DNA of 19,462 bases from Oscillospiraceae bacterium (lineage in GTDB: Bacteria; Bacillota_A; Clostridia; Oscillospirales; Ruminococcaceae), in the NCBI GenBank assembly GCA_017829075.1, contig JAGAJA010000070.1, positions 1-19,462 on the forward strand, read 5' to 3'. The notes beneath the pieces were generated by a model. The model did no database searches. It was not told where the DNA came from and worked only from the letters and a program-made list of their open reading frames with translations. Made by a program: the position numbers and the translations under genes. Below, piece by piece: positions 1-7,797 of the stretch (positions within the stretch are counted from its first letter, which is position 1; each line of letters begins with the position of its first letter).

Positions 1-44
1 ACTGGCAACGGCTTACGCCTTATGCCTTACGCGCGCAGGGCGGA

Positions 45-140
45 TGTTCGGCGCAGCAGGATGCTGCAAAGCCGAAACCCAAAGTCCGGCATGGATGCCG
101 GACATAAATGTTTCGGCGGGGATAAGTCCCAACGGGACTT
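45..140. repeat. Cluster of nested palindromes
   Basis: Several perfect inverted repeats follow one another. GCAGCA (53-58) pairs with TGCTGC (62-67). GTCCGGCAT (84-92) pairs with ATGCCGGAC (95-103). GCCGAAAC (71-78) pairs with GTTTCGGC (110-117) and encloses the previous hairpin. AAGTCCC (124-130) pairs with GGGACTT (134-140). GTTCGGC at 45-51 could also pair with 71-78, leaving one bulged A, so two folds compete. No open frame here looks real. It may be an extragenic palindromic repeat or a structured RNA; I cannot tell which. Confidence 0.5.
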
Positions 141-153
141 TCTCGACGGTCTG

Positions 154-183
154 AAATGCCCCGGCACACAGCACGGGGCATTT
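154..183 (-). terminator. Hairpin terminator after the XRE gene
   Basis: AAATGCCCCG (154-163) and CGGGGCATTT (174-183) form a perfect 10-bp stem with a 10-nt loop, starting 5 nt beyond the stop of the minus-strand XRE gene. The T tract is short on either strand, so termination strength is uncertain. It could act in both directions. Confidence 0.6.
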
Positions 184-187
184 TCAA

Positions 188-436
188 TTACTTTGTTAAT
201 GAAGCAACCAGTTCGTTTACCGGGATCTCAAGGTATTTTGCGATAGTAATAAGCTCGATATCGGTAATGAAACGCTGACCGGACTCCATACGCTGAACCG
301 CATTCTTGTCAACGATAAGACCAAGCTCAGCCAGATCGTCAGCGACCTGACGCTGGGAAATACCGCGGGACTTGCGAACCTCGCGCATTTTGATGCCGAT
401 AAGATTTTTACGGCCGTTTGCCTGATTTTTGAACAT
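188..436 (-). CDS. Small XRE-family helix-turn-helix regulator
   Basis: An 82-aa protein made almost entirely of one Cro/C1-type DNA-binding domain. The region around residues 15-75 has the family pattern: MREVRKSRGISQRQVADDL, then a recognition-helix segment (VDKNAVQRMESGQ), then ITIAKYLEIPVNELVA. There is no ligand-binding or dimerisation domain, so it is a minimal single-domain regulator. The start has a strong AGGAGGAG ribosome binding site about 7 nt upstream and a consensus promoter at 474-502. It lies downstream of pdxT on the same strand but is separated by a strong terminator and has its own promoter, so it is monocistronic. Its target is unknown. Confidence 0.85.
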   Translation of the reverse strand: MFKNQANGRKNLIGIKMREVRKSRGISQRQVADDLAELGLIVDKNAVQRMESGQRFITDIELITIAKYLEIPVNELVASLTK

Positions 437-473
437 AAGATACTCCTCCTGTGGTTTTAATAGTTGTTCCTTA

Positions 474-502
474 ATTATACAACATCTTTACCTAAAAATC
501 AA
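474..502 (-). promoter_or_regulatory. Sigma-A promoter of the XRE gene
   Basis: On the minus strand a -35 box TTGATT (497-502) and a -10 box TATAAT (474-479) are separated by 17 bp, about 40 bp upstream of the XRE start codon. Confidence 0.75.
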
Positions 503-600
503 TACCAAAACCGCGTTTTTATTTAAATCAGATGATATATTTTGAGATTTTGTGAATTTCAAATATAAACTGCATGAAATTGATTTCAAGGCGGAACAAA

Positions 601-629
601 ATGACCTCCGTTCGAAAAACGGAGGTCAT
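601..629 (-). terminator. Terminator of the pdxST operon
   Basis: A perfect 12-bp stem is formed by 601-612 (ATGACCTCCGTT) and 618-629 (AACGGAGGTCAT) with a 5-nt loop. It starts 5 nt after the pdxT stop and is followed on the minus strand by a short T tract. It separates pdxT from the downstream XRE gene. Confidence 0.85.
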
Positions 630-634
630 GTAAG

Positions 635-1237
635 TTATACTGCAATTCCAGCAGCGTTTGTTTTTGCAGAATTCTCTTCCGCAATATCAAGGAAATATCT
701 GTGGACAGACAGATCAGAAGTCAGCTCCGGGTGGAATGCCGTCACAAGGATATTACCCTGACGCGCGGCAACCGCCTTTCCGTCAACCTCGGCAAGTATC
801 TCCGCGCCGCTGGTTTCGCTGATGTAGGGCGCGCGGATAAATGTCATCGGAATTAAGCCAAGACCCTTGAATTCCGCCTTTGCGGCAAAGCTGCCGAGCT
901 GTCTGCCGTAGGCGTTGCGCTTTGCGGTGATGTCCATGACCGCAAGATGAGGAGGCTCTCCGCCGTCTATTTTCTTTGCCAGAAGGATAAGTCCGGCGCA
1001 GGTGCCGAATACCGGAAGACCTGCCTTGATCTGCTCCGTGAGCGGCTGGAGAAGCCCCAGTTCCCGCAGGAGCTTTCCCTGAACGGTGCTTTCGCCGCCG
1101 GGGATAATAAGCCCGTCCATATGCCGGTCTATATCCCTTAGCTGACGTATCTCGAAGCTGTCAGCGCCGAGCTGCGCCAGCATTCTCTCATGCTCAATGA
1201 ATGCGCCCTGAAGCGCTAATACTCCTATTGTCATCAT
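635..1237 (-). CDS. pdxT: PLP synthase glutaminase subunit PdxT
   Basis: A 200-aa class I glutamine amidotransferase that hydrolyses glutamine and channels ammonia to PdxS for de novo pyridoxal 5'-phosphate synthesis in the cytosol. Family marks are visible: N-terminal [10 protein letters not shown], the GGES motif at 47-50, the nucleophile Cys80 in GTCAGLI, and the His169/Glu171 pair in the C-terminal FHPELT. The length is normal for the family. The start codon overlaps the pdxS stop by 4 bp (ATGA), so translation is probably coupled and the two subunits are made together. ATG codons 1 and 2 are adjacent and either could start. Confidence 0.97.
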   Translation of the reverse strand: MMTIGVLALQGAFIEHERMLAQLGADSFEIRQLRDIDRHMDGLIIPGGESTVQGKLLRELGLLQPLTEQIKAGLPVFGTCAGLILLAKKIDGGEPPHLAVMDITAKRNAYGRQLGSFAAKAEFKGLGLIPMTFIRAPYISETSGAEILAEVDGKAVAARQGNILVTAFHPELTSDLSVHRYFLDIAEENSAKTNAAGIAV

Positions 1238-2106
1238 TTTCCGCGCTCCGCCATGAGCAGTGCGATCTCCTGCTCGTTGATTCCTACCATTGCTTCGCCG
1301 AGATCCTCGGACAGCTCTGCGAGAAGCTTTGCGTCATTGAAGTTAGTAACTGCCTTAACGATAGCCGCGGCGCGCTTTTCAGGGTTTCCGGACTTGAAGA
1401 TACCAGATCCTACGAATACGCCCTCTGCGCCAAGCTGCATCATCAGCGCCGCGTCTGCGGGGGTTGCAACTCCGCCAGCCGCGAAATTAACTACCGGCAG
1501 CTTCTTGTTGTCGTGAACGAATTTCACCAGCTCGAAAGGAACAGCAAGGGACTTTGCGGTTTCGTAAAGCTCGTCCTCAGCCATAGAACCAATGCGGCGG
1601 ATCTCGCTTTGCATCATTCTCATGTGACGGACTGCCTGAACAACATCTCCGGTACCCGGCTCGCCCTTTGTTCTTATCATGGAAGCGCCCTCGTTGATAC
1701 GGCGGAGCGCCTCGCCGAGATCCTTTGCGCCGCATACGAACGGAACGTCAAACTTCGTCTTGTCGATGTGGTATTTATCATCGGCGGGGGAGAGTACCTC
1801 ACTCTCGTCGATGTAGTCGATCTCGATTGCCTGAAGTATCTGGGCTTCAGCAAAATGACCTATGCGGCACTTTGCCATTACCGGGATAGAAACTGCGTTC
1901 TGGATACCCTTTATCATCTTCGGGTCGCTCATTCTGGAAACTCCTCCGGCTGCGCGGATATCCGCAGGAATACGCTCCAGCGCCATAACTGCGCAGGCGC
2001 CTGCCGCTTCTGCTATCTTAGCCTGCTCCGGTGTGGTTACGTCCATGATAACGCCGCCCTTTAACATCTGGGCTAAGTTCTTATTTAATTCAAGTCTGTC
2101 TGACAT
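1234..2106 (-). CDS. pdxS: PLP synthase lyase subunit PdxS
   Basis: A 290-aa TIM-barrel enzyme that makes pyridoxal 5'-phosphate from ribose 5-phosphate, glyceraldehyde 3-phosphate and ammonia supplied by PdxT. Asp22 lies in KGGVIMDV. Lys79 in [10 protein letters not shown] corresponds to the lysine that forms the imine with ribose 5-phosphate. Lys147 in [10 protein letters not shown] is the second catalytic lysine. The phosphate-binding segments [10 protein letters not shown] and [10 protein letters not shown] are intact. The start has AAAAGGAGA about 9 nt upstream. It is the first gene of a two-gene operon with pdxT. No pdxR-type regulator is next to it, but the promoter carries a palindrome (see 2168-2193). 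Confidence 0.98.
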   Translation of the reverse strand: MSDRLELNKNLAQMLKGGVIMDVTTPEQAKIAEAAGACAVMALERIPADIRAAGGVSRMSDPKMIKGIQNAVSIPVMAKCRIGHFAEAQILQAIEIDYIDESEVLSPADDKYHIDKTKFDVPFVCGAKDLGEALRRINEGASMIRTKGEPGTGDVVQAVRHMRMMQSEIRRIGSMAEDELYETAKSLAVPFELVKFVHDNKKLPVVNFAAGGVATPADAALMMQLGAEGVFVGSGIFKSGNPEKRAAAIVKAVTNFNDAKLLAELSEDLGEAMVGINEQEIALLMAERGK

Positions 2107-2156
2107 AGTTTAGTTCTCCTTTTGGTATTGTTGATTTGAAAGCTTTCCTGCTTTTT

Positions 2157-2184
2157 ATTATAATCAATTCTGGATATGTTTCAA
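2157..2184 (-). promoter_or_regulatory. pdxST promoter
   Basis: On the minus strand a -35 TTGAAA (2179-2184) and a -10 TATAAT (2157-2162) are separated by 16 bp, about 50 bp upstream of the pdxS start. Confidence 0.65.
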
Positions 2185-2193
2185 TATCCAGAA
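2168..2193. promoter_or_regulatory. Candidate operator over the pdxST -35 box
   Basis: A perfect 10-bp inverted repeat, TTCTGGATAT (2168-2177) and ATATCCAGAA (2184-2193), has a 6-bp centre that contains most of the -35 box. A repressor bound here would block the promoter. The regulator is unknown. Confidence 0.5.
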
Positions 2194-2280
2194 ATATGTT
2201 TTTTTATAATACCAGATCAGCCTGAGATCCGCTGGGTTGTTCAAATCAAACATTTTTCTTGCATGATATATATTTCCTAC

Positions 2281-2373
2281 TTGAATTATCCGCCGCAATG
2301 TGATATAATCAATAAGTATGCGGCTGTTGAACAGGCAAATGCGCTTACCGCTTTCCGTGACTGCGCATATAAT
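2281..2373 (+). promoter_or_regulatory. Upstream promoter-like boxes with no clear gene
   Basis: TTGAAT (2281-2286) and TATAAT (2304-2309) are 17 bp apart. A weaker pair, TTACCG (2345-2350) and TATAAT (2368-2373), also has a 17-bp spacer. The only frame between these and the main ABC promoter is 49 codons (2318-2467). It has no ribosome binding site and I do not recognise it. The stretch 2194-2458 otherwise shows no gene. Confidence 0.4.
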
Positions 2374-2458
2374 GGTTCAGGTGAATGCCCTCCGGCTATT
2401 CGCTGAAAAAACCAAAGAAATGTTAAATGTTTTTGTGCAGAGAATTACACTAAACCTA

Positions 2459-2487
2459 TTGACATAATATGTTTTGTATGCTATAAT
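2459..2487 (+). promoter_or_regulatory. Main promoter of the amino-acid ABC operon
   Basis: Perfect consensus boxes TTGACA (2459-2464) and TATAAT (2482-2487) with a 17-bp spacer. The transcript would carry a leader of about 135 nt before the first permease. The leader begins with a small hairpin, ACAAAC (2494-2499) with GTTTGT (2506-2511), and holds two copies of TTCACCGGGCA around 2540-2562. I recognise no riboswitch. Confidence 0.85.
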
Positions 2488-2630
2488 AATCCCACAAACA
2501 AAAAAGTTTGTATCTGAATGATTGTATAAGCCGAGCCTTTCACCGGGCATGGCTTCACCGGGCAGCACAGGAGCTTCTGCTCTTCTCTCTCCGCTGGCAT
2601 ACAAAACAAATTCAATTACGGAGTGATGTT

Positions 2631-3284
2631 GTGGACTGGTCGTTTATTCAGAAATTTGCGCCGATGTACGTTGAAGCCGCAGTGCTTACCGTCACGATCG
2701 GCGTGATCGGAATTCTGCTTGCCATAGTGATAGGGCTTGTATGCGCGCTGGTGAAGTATTACAGAATACCTGTTGCGCGTCAGGTCGTGGCGGTTTATAT
2801 CGAACTGTCGCGGAATACCCCGCTTATCGTGCAGCTTTTCTTCCTGTATTTCGGACTTCCGAAAGCTGGAATTCTGCTGTCAAGCGAGGCTTGCGGAATA
2901 ATCGGTCTTGCTTTTCTCGGCGGCAGCTATATGGCTGAGAGCTTCCTCAGCGGTCTGAAATCGGTGGGCAAGGTTCAGCTTGAAAGCGCCGAGAGCCTTG
3001 GGCTTCGCCGGGGGCAGGTCATGCGGTACATAGTTATTCCGCAGGCGGCTTCCGTGTCTGTTCCCGCTCTTGCCGCAAACGTGATATTCCTGCTGAAGGA
3101 AACCAGCGTATTCAGCGCCGTGTCCCTTGCTGATCTTATGTATGTCGCAAAGGATCTTATCGGTATGTACTACAATACCGGCGAAGCGCTGACGATGCTT
3201 GTTGCGGCTTATCTGGTGATAATTCTCCCGATCTCTATCGTATTTTCGGTTCTGGAAAGGAGGATGCGCCGTGCAGGGAATTGA
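2631..3284 (+). CDS. Polar amino-acid ABC transporter permease (first)
   Basis: A HisM/GlnP-type inner-membrane permease of 217 aa when started at GTG 2631. The frame is open from 2508, but those 41 extra residues are hydrophilic and unlike the family, while GTG 2631 follows an ACGGAG site. This start gives the expected N terminus, a short amphipathic stretch then a hydrophobic helix. The EAA loop that docks on the ATPase is seen as ESAESLGLRRGQ followed by YIVIPQA. About five membrane segments are visible. Its 3' end overlaps the second permease by 14 bp. The two permeases would form the heterodimeric channel with the ATPase at 3939 and the receptor at 4791. The substrate cannot be read from the sequence. 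Confidence 0.92.
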   Translation: MDWSFIQKFAPMYVEAAVLTVTIGVIGILLAIVIGLVCALVKYYRIPVARQVVAVYIELSRNTPLIVQLFFLYFGLPKAGILLSSEACGIIGLAFLGGSYMAESFLSGLKSVGKVQLESAESLGLRRGQVMRYIVIPQAASVSVPALAANVIFLLKETSVFSAVSLADLMYVAKDLIGMYYNTGEALTMLVAAYLVIILPISIVFSVLERRMRRAGN

Positions 3285-3942
3285 AGTCCTATTCATGGGA
3301 AACAACATGCTGCGTCTGCTGGACGGTCTTTGGGTGACGCTCAGGCTTTCGCTCATCTCGATCGGACTTTCGCTGGTAATCGGCGTAGTTGTCGGCGCGG
3401 TCATGCTGGTAAAAAATCCGGTGGTAAAAGCGATCTGCCGGGTTTATATTGAAATAGTCAGAATCATGCCGCAGCTTGTGTGGCTGTTCATCATCTTCTT
3501 TGGAATAACGAAGCTGACGGGTATCAACCTCAACGGAGAGATGGCGGCGGTGATAATGCTGACGATCTGGGGCGCGTCCGAGGTCGGAGATCTTGTTCGT
3601 GCAGCGTTTACAGCGATCCCGAAGCATCAGTTTGAATCGGGTCTGTCGCTGGGACTCACCAGAGTTCAGCTTTATACCTACGTTATTTTCCCGCAGGCGA
3701 TAAGGGGACTTGTGCCGGACATTATCAATCTGTCCACCAGAATGATAAAGACAACGGCTCTGGTTTCTCTCATCGGCGTGACCGAGGTGCTCAAGGTCGG
3801 AAAGCAGATAATCGACGCGAACCGTTTTGATTATCCCGACGCGGCGCTGTGGGTCTACGCGGCGATATTCCTGATGTACTTCCTGATTTGCTTTCCGCTG
3901 TCGCTGCTGTCGAGAAAGCTTACTAAAAAGAGGGGTGAATGA
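3271..3942 (+). CDS. Polar amino-acid ABC transporter permease (second)
   Basis: A 223-aa HisM/GlnP-type permease, the partner of the upstream permease. It starts at GTG 3271 after AAAGGAGG, inside the end of the preceding gene. The EAA-type loop is seen as [23 protein letters not shown], here somewhat degenerate (ESGLSLG). Hydrophobic segments near residues 21-47, 59-80, 90-110 and 190-212 fit a membrane subunit. The conserved [17 protein letters not shown], where this family often has a lysine or arginine before (T/S)SL, is present. The stop overlaps the ATPase start (ATGA), so the operon is translationally coupled. Confidence 0.92.
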   Translation: MQGIEVLFMGNNMLRLLDGLWVTLRLSLISIGLSLVIGVVVGAVMLVKNPVVKAICRVYIEIVRIMPQLVWLFIIFFGITKLTGINLNGEMAAVIMLTIWGASEVGDLVRAAFTAIPKHQFESGLSLGLTRVQLYTYVIFPQAIRGLVPDIINLSTRMIKTTALVSLIGVTEVLKVGKQIIDANRFDYPDAALWVYAAIFLMYFLICFPLSLLSRKLTKKRGE

Positions 3943-4688
3943 ACATGGCTGAGCATATTATTGACATAAATCATCTGGTAAAGCGTTTCGGCGACAATAT
4001 CATTCTGAATGACCTGTCGCTGAGCGTATCAAAGGGCGAGGTCGTGGTTCTGATCGGCCCCTCCGGCTGCGGAAAAAGCACGCTGCTGCGCTGCCTGAAC
4101 GGTCTGGAGCCTATTCAGGGAGGAACCGTCACACTTCACGGCGAGCCGGTGGAGCATGGCAAGGCGAGCCTGTATAATATCCGCCAGAAGATCGGCATGG
4201 TATTCCAGAGCTACGATCTTTTCCCGCACATGACTGTGCTTAAGAATATCACTCTTTCACCGCTCAAGGTTCAGAACCGCGATAGGGAAGAGGTAACGGA
4301 GAAAGCAATGGCGCTTCTCAAACGCGTCGGGCTTGAGGATAAGGCAAATTCCTATCCATCTGAGCTTTCCGGCGGACAGAAGCAGAGAGTTGCTATCGTC
4401 CGCAGCCTTATCATGAATCCGGACATAATGCTGCTTGACGAGATAACCGCGGCGCTTGATCCGGAAATGGTTCATGAGGTGCTGAACGTTGTTCTGGGTC
4501 TTGCCGACAGCGGAACGACAATGATGATAGTCACCCATGAAATGGCGTTTGCGGAGGCGGTTGCCGACAGGGTAGTATTTCTTGACGGCGGCGTGATCGT
4601 TGAAGAGGGCGCTCCCAAGGAGTTTTTCCACGCTCCGAAAACCGAACGCGCACAGCGCTTTTTAAAGACGTTTACCTACTCAAGATAA
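3939..4688 (+). CDS. Polar amino-acid ABC transporter ATPase
   Basis: A 249-aa GlnQ/HisP-type ATP-binding subunit that powers the importer at the cytoplasmic face. It has Walker [10 protein letters not shown] (40-48), Q-loop Gln90, signature LSGGQ (143-147), Walker B IMLLDE (163-168), the D-loop ALDP and switch His200 (VTHE). All motifs are intact. The first ATG overlaps the preceding stop but lies only about 3 nt from the GGGG of its ribosome binding site. The second ATG at 3945 is better spaced and may be the true start, two residues shorter. The typical family motif DEPTSALDP is DEITAALDP here. Confidence 0.96.
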   Translation: MNMAEHIIDINHLVKRFGDNIILNDLSLSVSKGEVVVLIGPSGCGKSTLLRCLNGLEPIQGGTVTLHGEPVEHGKASLYNIRQKIGMVFQSYDLFPHMTVLKNITLSPLKVQNRDREEVTEKAMALLKRVGLEDKANSYPSELSGGQKQRVAIVRSLIMNPDIMLLDEITAALDPEMVHEVLNVVLGLADSGTTMMIVTHEMAFAEAVADRVVFLDGGVIVEEGAPKEFFHAPKTERAQRFLKTFTYSR

Positions 4689-4740
4689 GAATTCGGCGGA
4701 AAACGCGCGTATCCGTCCCATTCGTACAGAGAGCGGGTCA

Positions 4741-4760
4741 ACTATATAAAACTATATAAA
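4741..4760 (+). repeat. Tandem 10-bp repeat before the receptor gene
   Basis: ACTATATAAA occurs twice head to tail in the 102-bp gap between the ATPase and the receptor gene. No clear extra promoter was seen. It may help set different mRNA levels for the abundant receptor, but that is a guess. Confidence 0.6.
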
Positions 4761-4790
4761 ACAAATAAAGGGACAATGGAGGATCTACTA

Positions 4791-5666
4791 ATGAACACAT
4801 TCAAGAAAATTGCATCTGTATTTGCTGCGGCAGCAATGGCGCTGTCCTTTGCAGCTTGCTCAGGAAATAACGGCTCTTCTGCGGCTGATGGCGGGGATTC
4901 CGCGGCTCAGTCCGGAACTTACAGAACCGTTGACCAGATCAAGGAGAGCGGCGAGGTCACCATCGGCGTTTTCTCCGACAAGAATCCTTTCGGATACGTT
5001 GACAATGAAGGCAACTATCAGGGCTATGACGTGTATTTCGCTGAGAGAATTGCAAAGGATCTCGGCGTTGAGCTGAAGCTCGTACCGGTCGAGGCTGCAA
5101 GCCGTGTTGAATTCCTTGAAACCGCAAAGGTGGATATCATTCTCGCAAACTTCACCGTAACTGACGAGCGCAAGGAAAAGGTTGATTTTGCGCTTCCTTA
5201 CATGAAGGTGGCGCTCGGTGTGGTTTCTCCCGACAGCGCAGTAATCACCGATGCAGAGCAGCTTAACGGCAAAACTCTGATCGTTGTAAAGGGCACCACC
5301 GCTGAAACCTATTTCACCGAGAATTATCCCGATGTAAAGCTCCAGAAGTATGATGAGTACAACGAGGCTTATTCCGCACTTCAGGACGGCAGAGGTGACG
5401 CTTTCTCCACCGATAACACAGAGGTTCTTGCATGGGCAATGAGCAATCCCGGCTTCACAGTAGGTGTTGAGTCCCTCGGAAGCCTTGACGCTATCGCTCC
5501 CGCAGTAACAAAGGGCAACGAAACACTCCTCAACTGGATCAACGATGAGATCAAGGCTCTTGCAGGTGAGCAGTTCTTCCACGCTGACTATGACGCAACA
5601 CTTGCCGCAGTATACGGTGACGCTGTTGATAAGGATAACCTCGTTGTCGAGGGCGGCGAAATGTAA
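4791..5666 (+). CDS. Polar amino-acid ABC transporter substrate-binding lipoprotein
   Basis: A family 3 solute-binding lipoprotein of 291 aa that hands amino acids to the permeases. The start at ATG 4791 has GGAGG 9 nt upstream; an earlier in-frame ATG (4776) has none. The signal peptide runs MNTFKK, then a hydrophobic stretch, then the lipobox FAAC with lipidated Cys23, followed by a Gly/Ser/Ala-rich linker. The binding-domain marks are QGYDVYFAERIAKDLG (77-92), Arg105 in EAASRVEFL and FTVTDERK (121-128). These resemble the aspartate/glutamate and cystine receptors of the PEB1 type, but the ligand cannot be fixed from sequence. Last gene of the operon; terminator hairpins follow. Confidence 0.94.
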   Translation: MNTFKKIASVFAAAAMALSFAACSGNNGSSAADGGDSAAQSGTYRTVDQIKESGEVTIGVFSDKNPFGYVDNEGNYQGYDVYFAERIAKDLGVELKLVPVEAASRVEFLETAKVDIILANFTVTDERKEKVDFALPYMKVALGVVSPDSAVITDAEQLNGKTLIVVKGTTAETYFTENYPDVKLQKYDEYNEAYSALQDGRGDAFSTDNTEVLAWAMSNPGFTVGVESLGSLDAIAPAVTKGNETLLNWINDEIKALAGEQFFHADYDATLAAVYGDAVDKDNLVVEGGEM

Positions 5667-5704
5667 TTCAAAAATAAAACGCTGGTTTTGTTATAGCTGA
5701 TAAA

Positions 5705-5734
5705 ACACCCCTGACTGAAATCGGTCAGGGGTGT
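5705..5734 (+). terminator. First copy of the ABC operon terminator hairpin
   Basis: ACACCCCTGACTG (5705-5717) pairs with CGGTCAGGGGTGT (5722-5734), 13 bp with one G-T wobble and an AAAT loop. There is no T tract after it, because the 106-bp element starts directly at 5735. Confidence 0.6.
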
Positions 5735-5840
5735 CAGGCTGTCGATAAACCCTCATCTTCGTCGTCACTCCGCATAACGGCAGGCACAAAGCCTAGCCGT
5801 TATGCGGGTTCCTAGAATCTGAGGGCTTCTCGCCACCCTG
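5735..5840. mobile_element. MITE-like palindromic element, 106 bp
   Basis: It is bounded by an imperfect 21-bp inverted repeat (5735-5755 and 5820-5840, 17 of 21 positions pairing). Inside is a strong hairpin: CCGCATAACGGC (5770-5781) with GCCGTTATGCGG (5796-5807), and an inner AGGC/GCCT stem. It contains no open frame. It sits between two near-identical terminator hairpins. Small non-autonomous mobile elements have this shape, but I cannot name a family. Confidence 0.5.
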
Positions 5841-5864
5841 AAAAGGTACTTTTTTTATAAGCTG

Positions 5865-5902
5865 ACACCCCTGACTGAAATCAGTCAGGGGTGTGTTTTT
5901 TT
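5865..5902 (+). terminator. Second copy of the terminator hairpin, with T tract
   Basis: ACACCCCTGACTG (5865-5877) and CAGTCAGGGGTGT (5882-5894) form a perfect 13-bp stem, followed by GTTTTTTTC. This is a textbook Rho-independent terminator and differs by one base from the copy at 5705-5734. Confidence 0.9.
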
Positions 5903-6046
5903 CGTGCCATTCAACCTACCAAGCTATGTTGCAGGGGAGTAAAATTAATGAGCTGCTGCACATTATATCGCAGGATCGTTTTTGTTTATTATCACGGAAT
6001 ATGATTGCCATTTTTGATGATAATGCACATTTTTTAGAGATTTTTA

Positions 6047-6075
6047 TTGAAAAAAAAGCAGAAATATGTTAAAAT
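6047..6075 (+). promoter_or_regulatory. Promoter of the AGCS symporter gene
   Basis: TTGAAA (6047-6052) and TAAAAT (6070-6075) are 17 bp apart, 32 bp before the start codon. The preceding 5903-6046 is AT-rich and shows no convincing gene. Confidence 0.7.
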
Positions 6076-6106
6076 ATAAATAACACTTTACATTTGGAGG
6101 TATTTT

Positions 6107-7669
6107 ATGGATTTTCTTGAGCAGCTTACTCAGATAAACAACGTGATAAACGATTTTGTCTGGGTAAAGATCGGTCTTGTTCTGCTGATTGGCACGGGCA
6201 TACTGATGACTGTTTTAACTAAGGTTTTTCAGGTGGTACATATCAAGGAATGGTGGATGAAAACCATCGGCGGTATGTTCAGCCGTCACAGCAAGGTGCG
6301 CAAGAACAAGGAGCATGGTTCGGTTTCTCAGTTTCAGGCTTTATGTACTGCTCTTGCGGCAACCATCGGAACCGGAAACATCGCCGGTGTAGCCTCTGCT
6401 ATCTGCGTTGGAGGACCGGGCGCTGTATTCTGGATGTGGATTGCTGCATTCTTCGGTATGATGACAAACTTCTCCGAAAACGTTCTGGGTATTTATTTCC
6501 GCCGGAAGAACAAGGAAGGCGAGTGGTCAGGCGGCGCGATGTATTATCTTCGCGATGGTCTTGGCGGATATAAGCACTGTAAATGGATCGGACGTATTCT
6601 TGCGGCGGCATTCTCGGTGTTCGCAGTGCTGGCTTCCTTTGGTATAGGAAACATGGGTCAGATAAACAAGATCGTTATTAATCTCGATTCTGCTCTGCTG
6701 TCCAATGTTGATCTTGGCTATGCTTTTGGCGATGTAAAATGGACATCTATCATAATCGGCGTAGTACTCATGGTCGTTGGCGCGCTGATCATTCTCGGCG
6801 GTCTTAAGCGTATTGCCGCTTTCGCAGAGAAGGTCATTCCTTTTATGGCGTGCGCATACGTTGTCGGCTGTCTTATCGTATTCTTTGCCAACATTACTCA
6901 GATCGGCGCAATTTTCGGTTCGATATTCAAGTTCGCGTTTGGCGTTGAGGCTGTTGCGGGCGGTATCACAGGTATCGCGGTCAAGGAGGTAATTACACAG
7001 GGCTGCAAGCGCGGTGTATTTTCTAACGAGGCTGGTCTTGGTTCGTCTGTAATGGTTCATTCCGCTTCTAACGTCAGAGAGCCTGTAAAGCAGGGTATGT
7101 GGGGAATTTTCGAAGTGTTCGCTGATACTATGGTTGTCTGCACAATGACTGCGGTTGTTGTACTGTCCTCCGGCGCTATCAATCTTGAAACTGGCGTCGT
7201 TGCTGAGAATGTAAACGACGCAACGCTGGTAGCAGACTCCTTTGGCAGTGTATTTGGTCCATTCGGTTCAATATTTGTTTCGCTGTCTATTCTGCTGTTC
7301 GCATTCACCACTGTTGTTGGCTGGTCGCATTACGGCTCCAAATCCTTTGAATATCTGTTTGGACTTAAAGCGGCAAAGGGCTATAAGGTGTTCTTTGTGC
7401 TTATGATGATATCTGGTGCAATTATGACCTCCAGCCTTGCTTGGGACATTTCCGATACATTTAACGGACTTATGATGATCCCCAACCTTATCGGCGTAAT
7501 TTCTCTCTCTCCGCTGGTTGTCAAGATAACAAAGAATTATATAGACCGTCGTATTCACAAGAAGAAAATCGAGCCTATGCTCTCTTTTGATCCTGCAATT
7601 CAGGCGGAACACGCCCGCGATGTCGAGGAAGAAGAAAGAGCTGAGGAGGAACTTTCGGTTAAATCCTGA
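6107..7669 (+). CDS. Sodium/amino-acid symporter, AGCS family
   Basis: A 520-aa membrane protein of the alanine or glycine:cation symporter (AlsT/AgcS) family, which imports small neutral amino acids with sodium. The family block is clear: GSVSQFQALCTALAAT (71-86), GTGNIAGVA and GGPGAVFWMW (102-111). Later come WSGGAMYYL and NEAGLGSSVMVHSAS. About ten or more hydrophobic segments are visible. The C terminus ends in a charged, Glu-rich tail (EEEERAEEEL), which makes the protein slightly longer than usual. The start at ATG 6107 has TGGAGG 6 nt upstream. It appears monocistronic, between its own promoter and a hairpin at 7691. Confidence 0.95.
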   Translation: MDFLEQLTQINNVINDFVWVKIGLVLLIGTGILMTVLTKVFQVVHIKEWWMKTIGGMFSRHSKVRKNKEHGSVSQFQALCTALAATIGTGNIAGVASAICVGGPGAVFWMWIAAFFGMMTNFSENVLGIYFRRKNKEGEWSGGAMYYLRDGLGGYKHCKWIGRILAAAFSVFAVLASFGIGNMGQINKIVINLDSALLSNVDLGYAFGDVKWTSIIIGVVLMVVGALIILGGLKRIAAFAEKVIPFMACAYVVGCLIVFFANITQIGAIFGSIFKFAFGVEAVAGGITGIAVKEVITQGCKRGVFSNEAGLGSSVMVHSASNVREPVKQGMWGIFEVFADTMVVCTMTAVVVLSSGAINLETGVVAENVNDATLVADSFGSVFGPFGSIFVSLSILLFAFTTVVGWSHYGSKSFEYLFGLKAAKGYKVFFVLMMISGAIMTSSLAWDISDTFNGLMMIPNLIGVISLSPLVVKITKNYIDRRIHKKKIEPMLSFDPAIQAEHARDVEEEERAEEELSVKS

Positions 7670-7690
7670 AGTGACAATTGATATACTAAT

Positions 7691-7718
7691 ATCCACCCTG
7701 CCGCGCAGCAGGGTGGAT
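7691..7718 (+). terminator. Hairpin after the symporter gene
   Basis: ATCCACCCTGC (7691-7701) and GCAGGGTGGAT (7708-7718) form a perfect 11-bp stem with a 6-nt loop, 21 nt after the stop codon. Only a weak T-rich tail follows, so read-through into the hydrolase gene is possible. Confidence 0.6.
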
Positions 7719-7797
7719 CTGTTATCTGATTTCCGTAGATGATGTAGCCCTGTGGTGTCCGTAGTAAATCAGAATCTGTAAAGGAGAAAATAATACT

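Noticed and set aside
1201..2064. A 287-codon plus-strand open frame
   Set aside because: It is antisense to pdxS, whose protein motifs are complete; the Cys/Leu-rich product is a shadow.
2318..2467. A 49-codon plus-strand frame after a good -10 box
   Set aside because: No ribosome binding site and no recognisable sequence; it ends inside the main ABC promoter.
4860..5582. A 240-codon minus-strand open frame
   Set aside because: It lies antisense within the substrate-binding lipoprotein gene and has no family features or ribosome binding site.
5948..6004. An 18-codon frame with a GGGGAG site upstream of the symporter
   Set aside because: It lies upstream of the symporter promoter and has no promoter of its own; probably chance.
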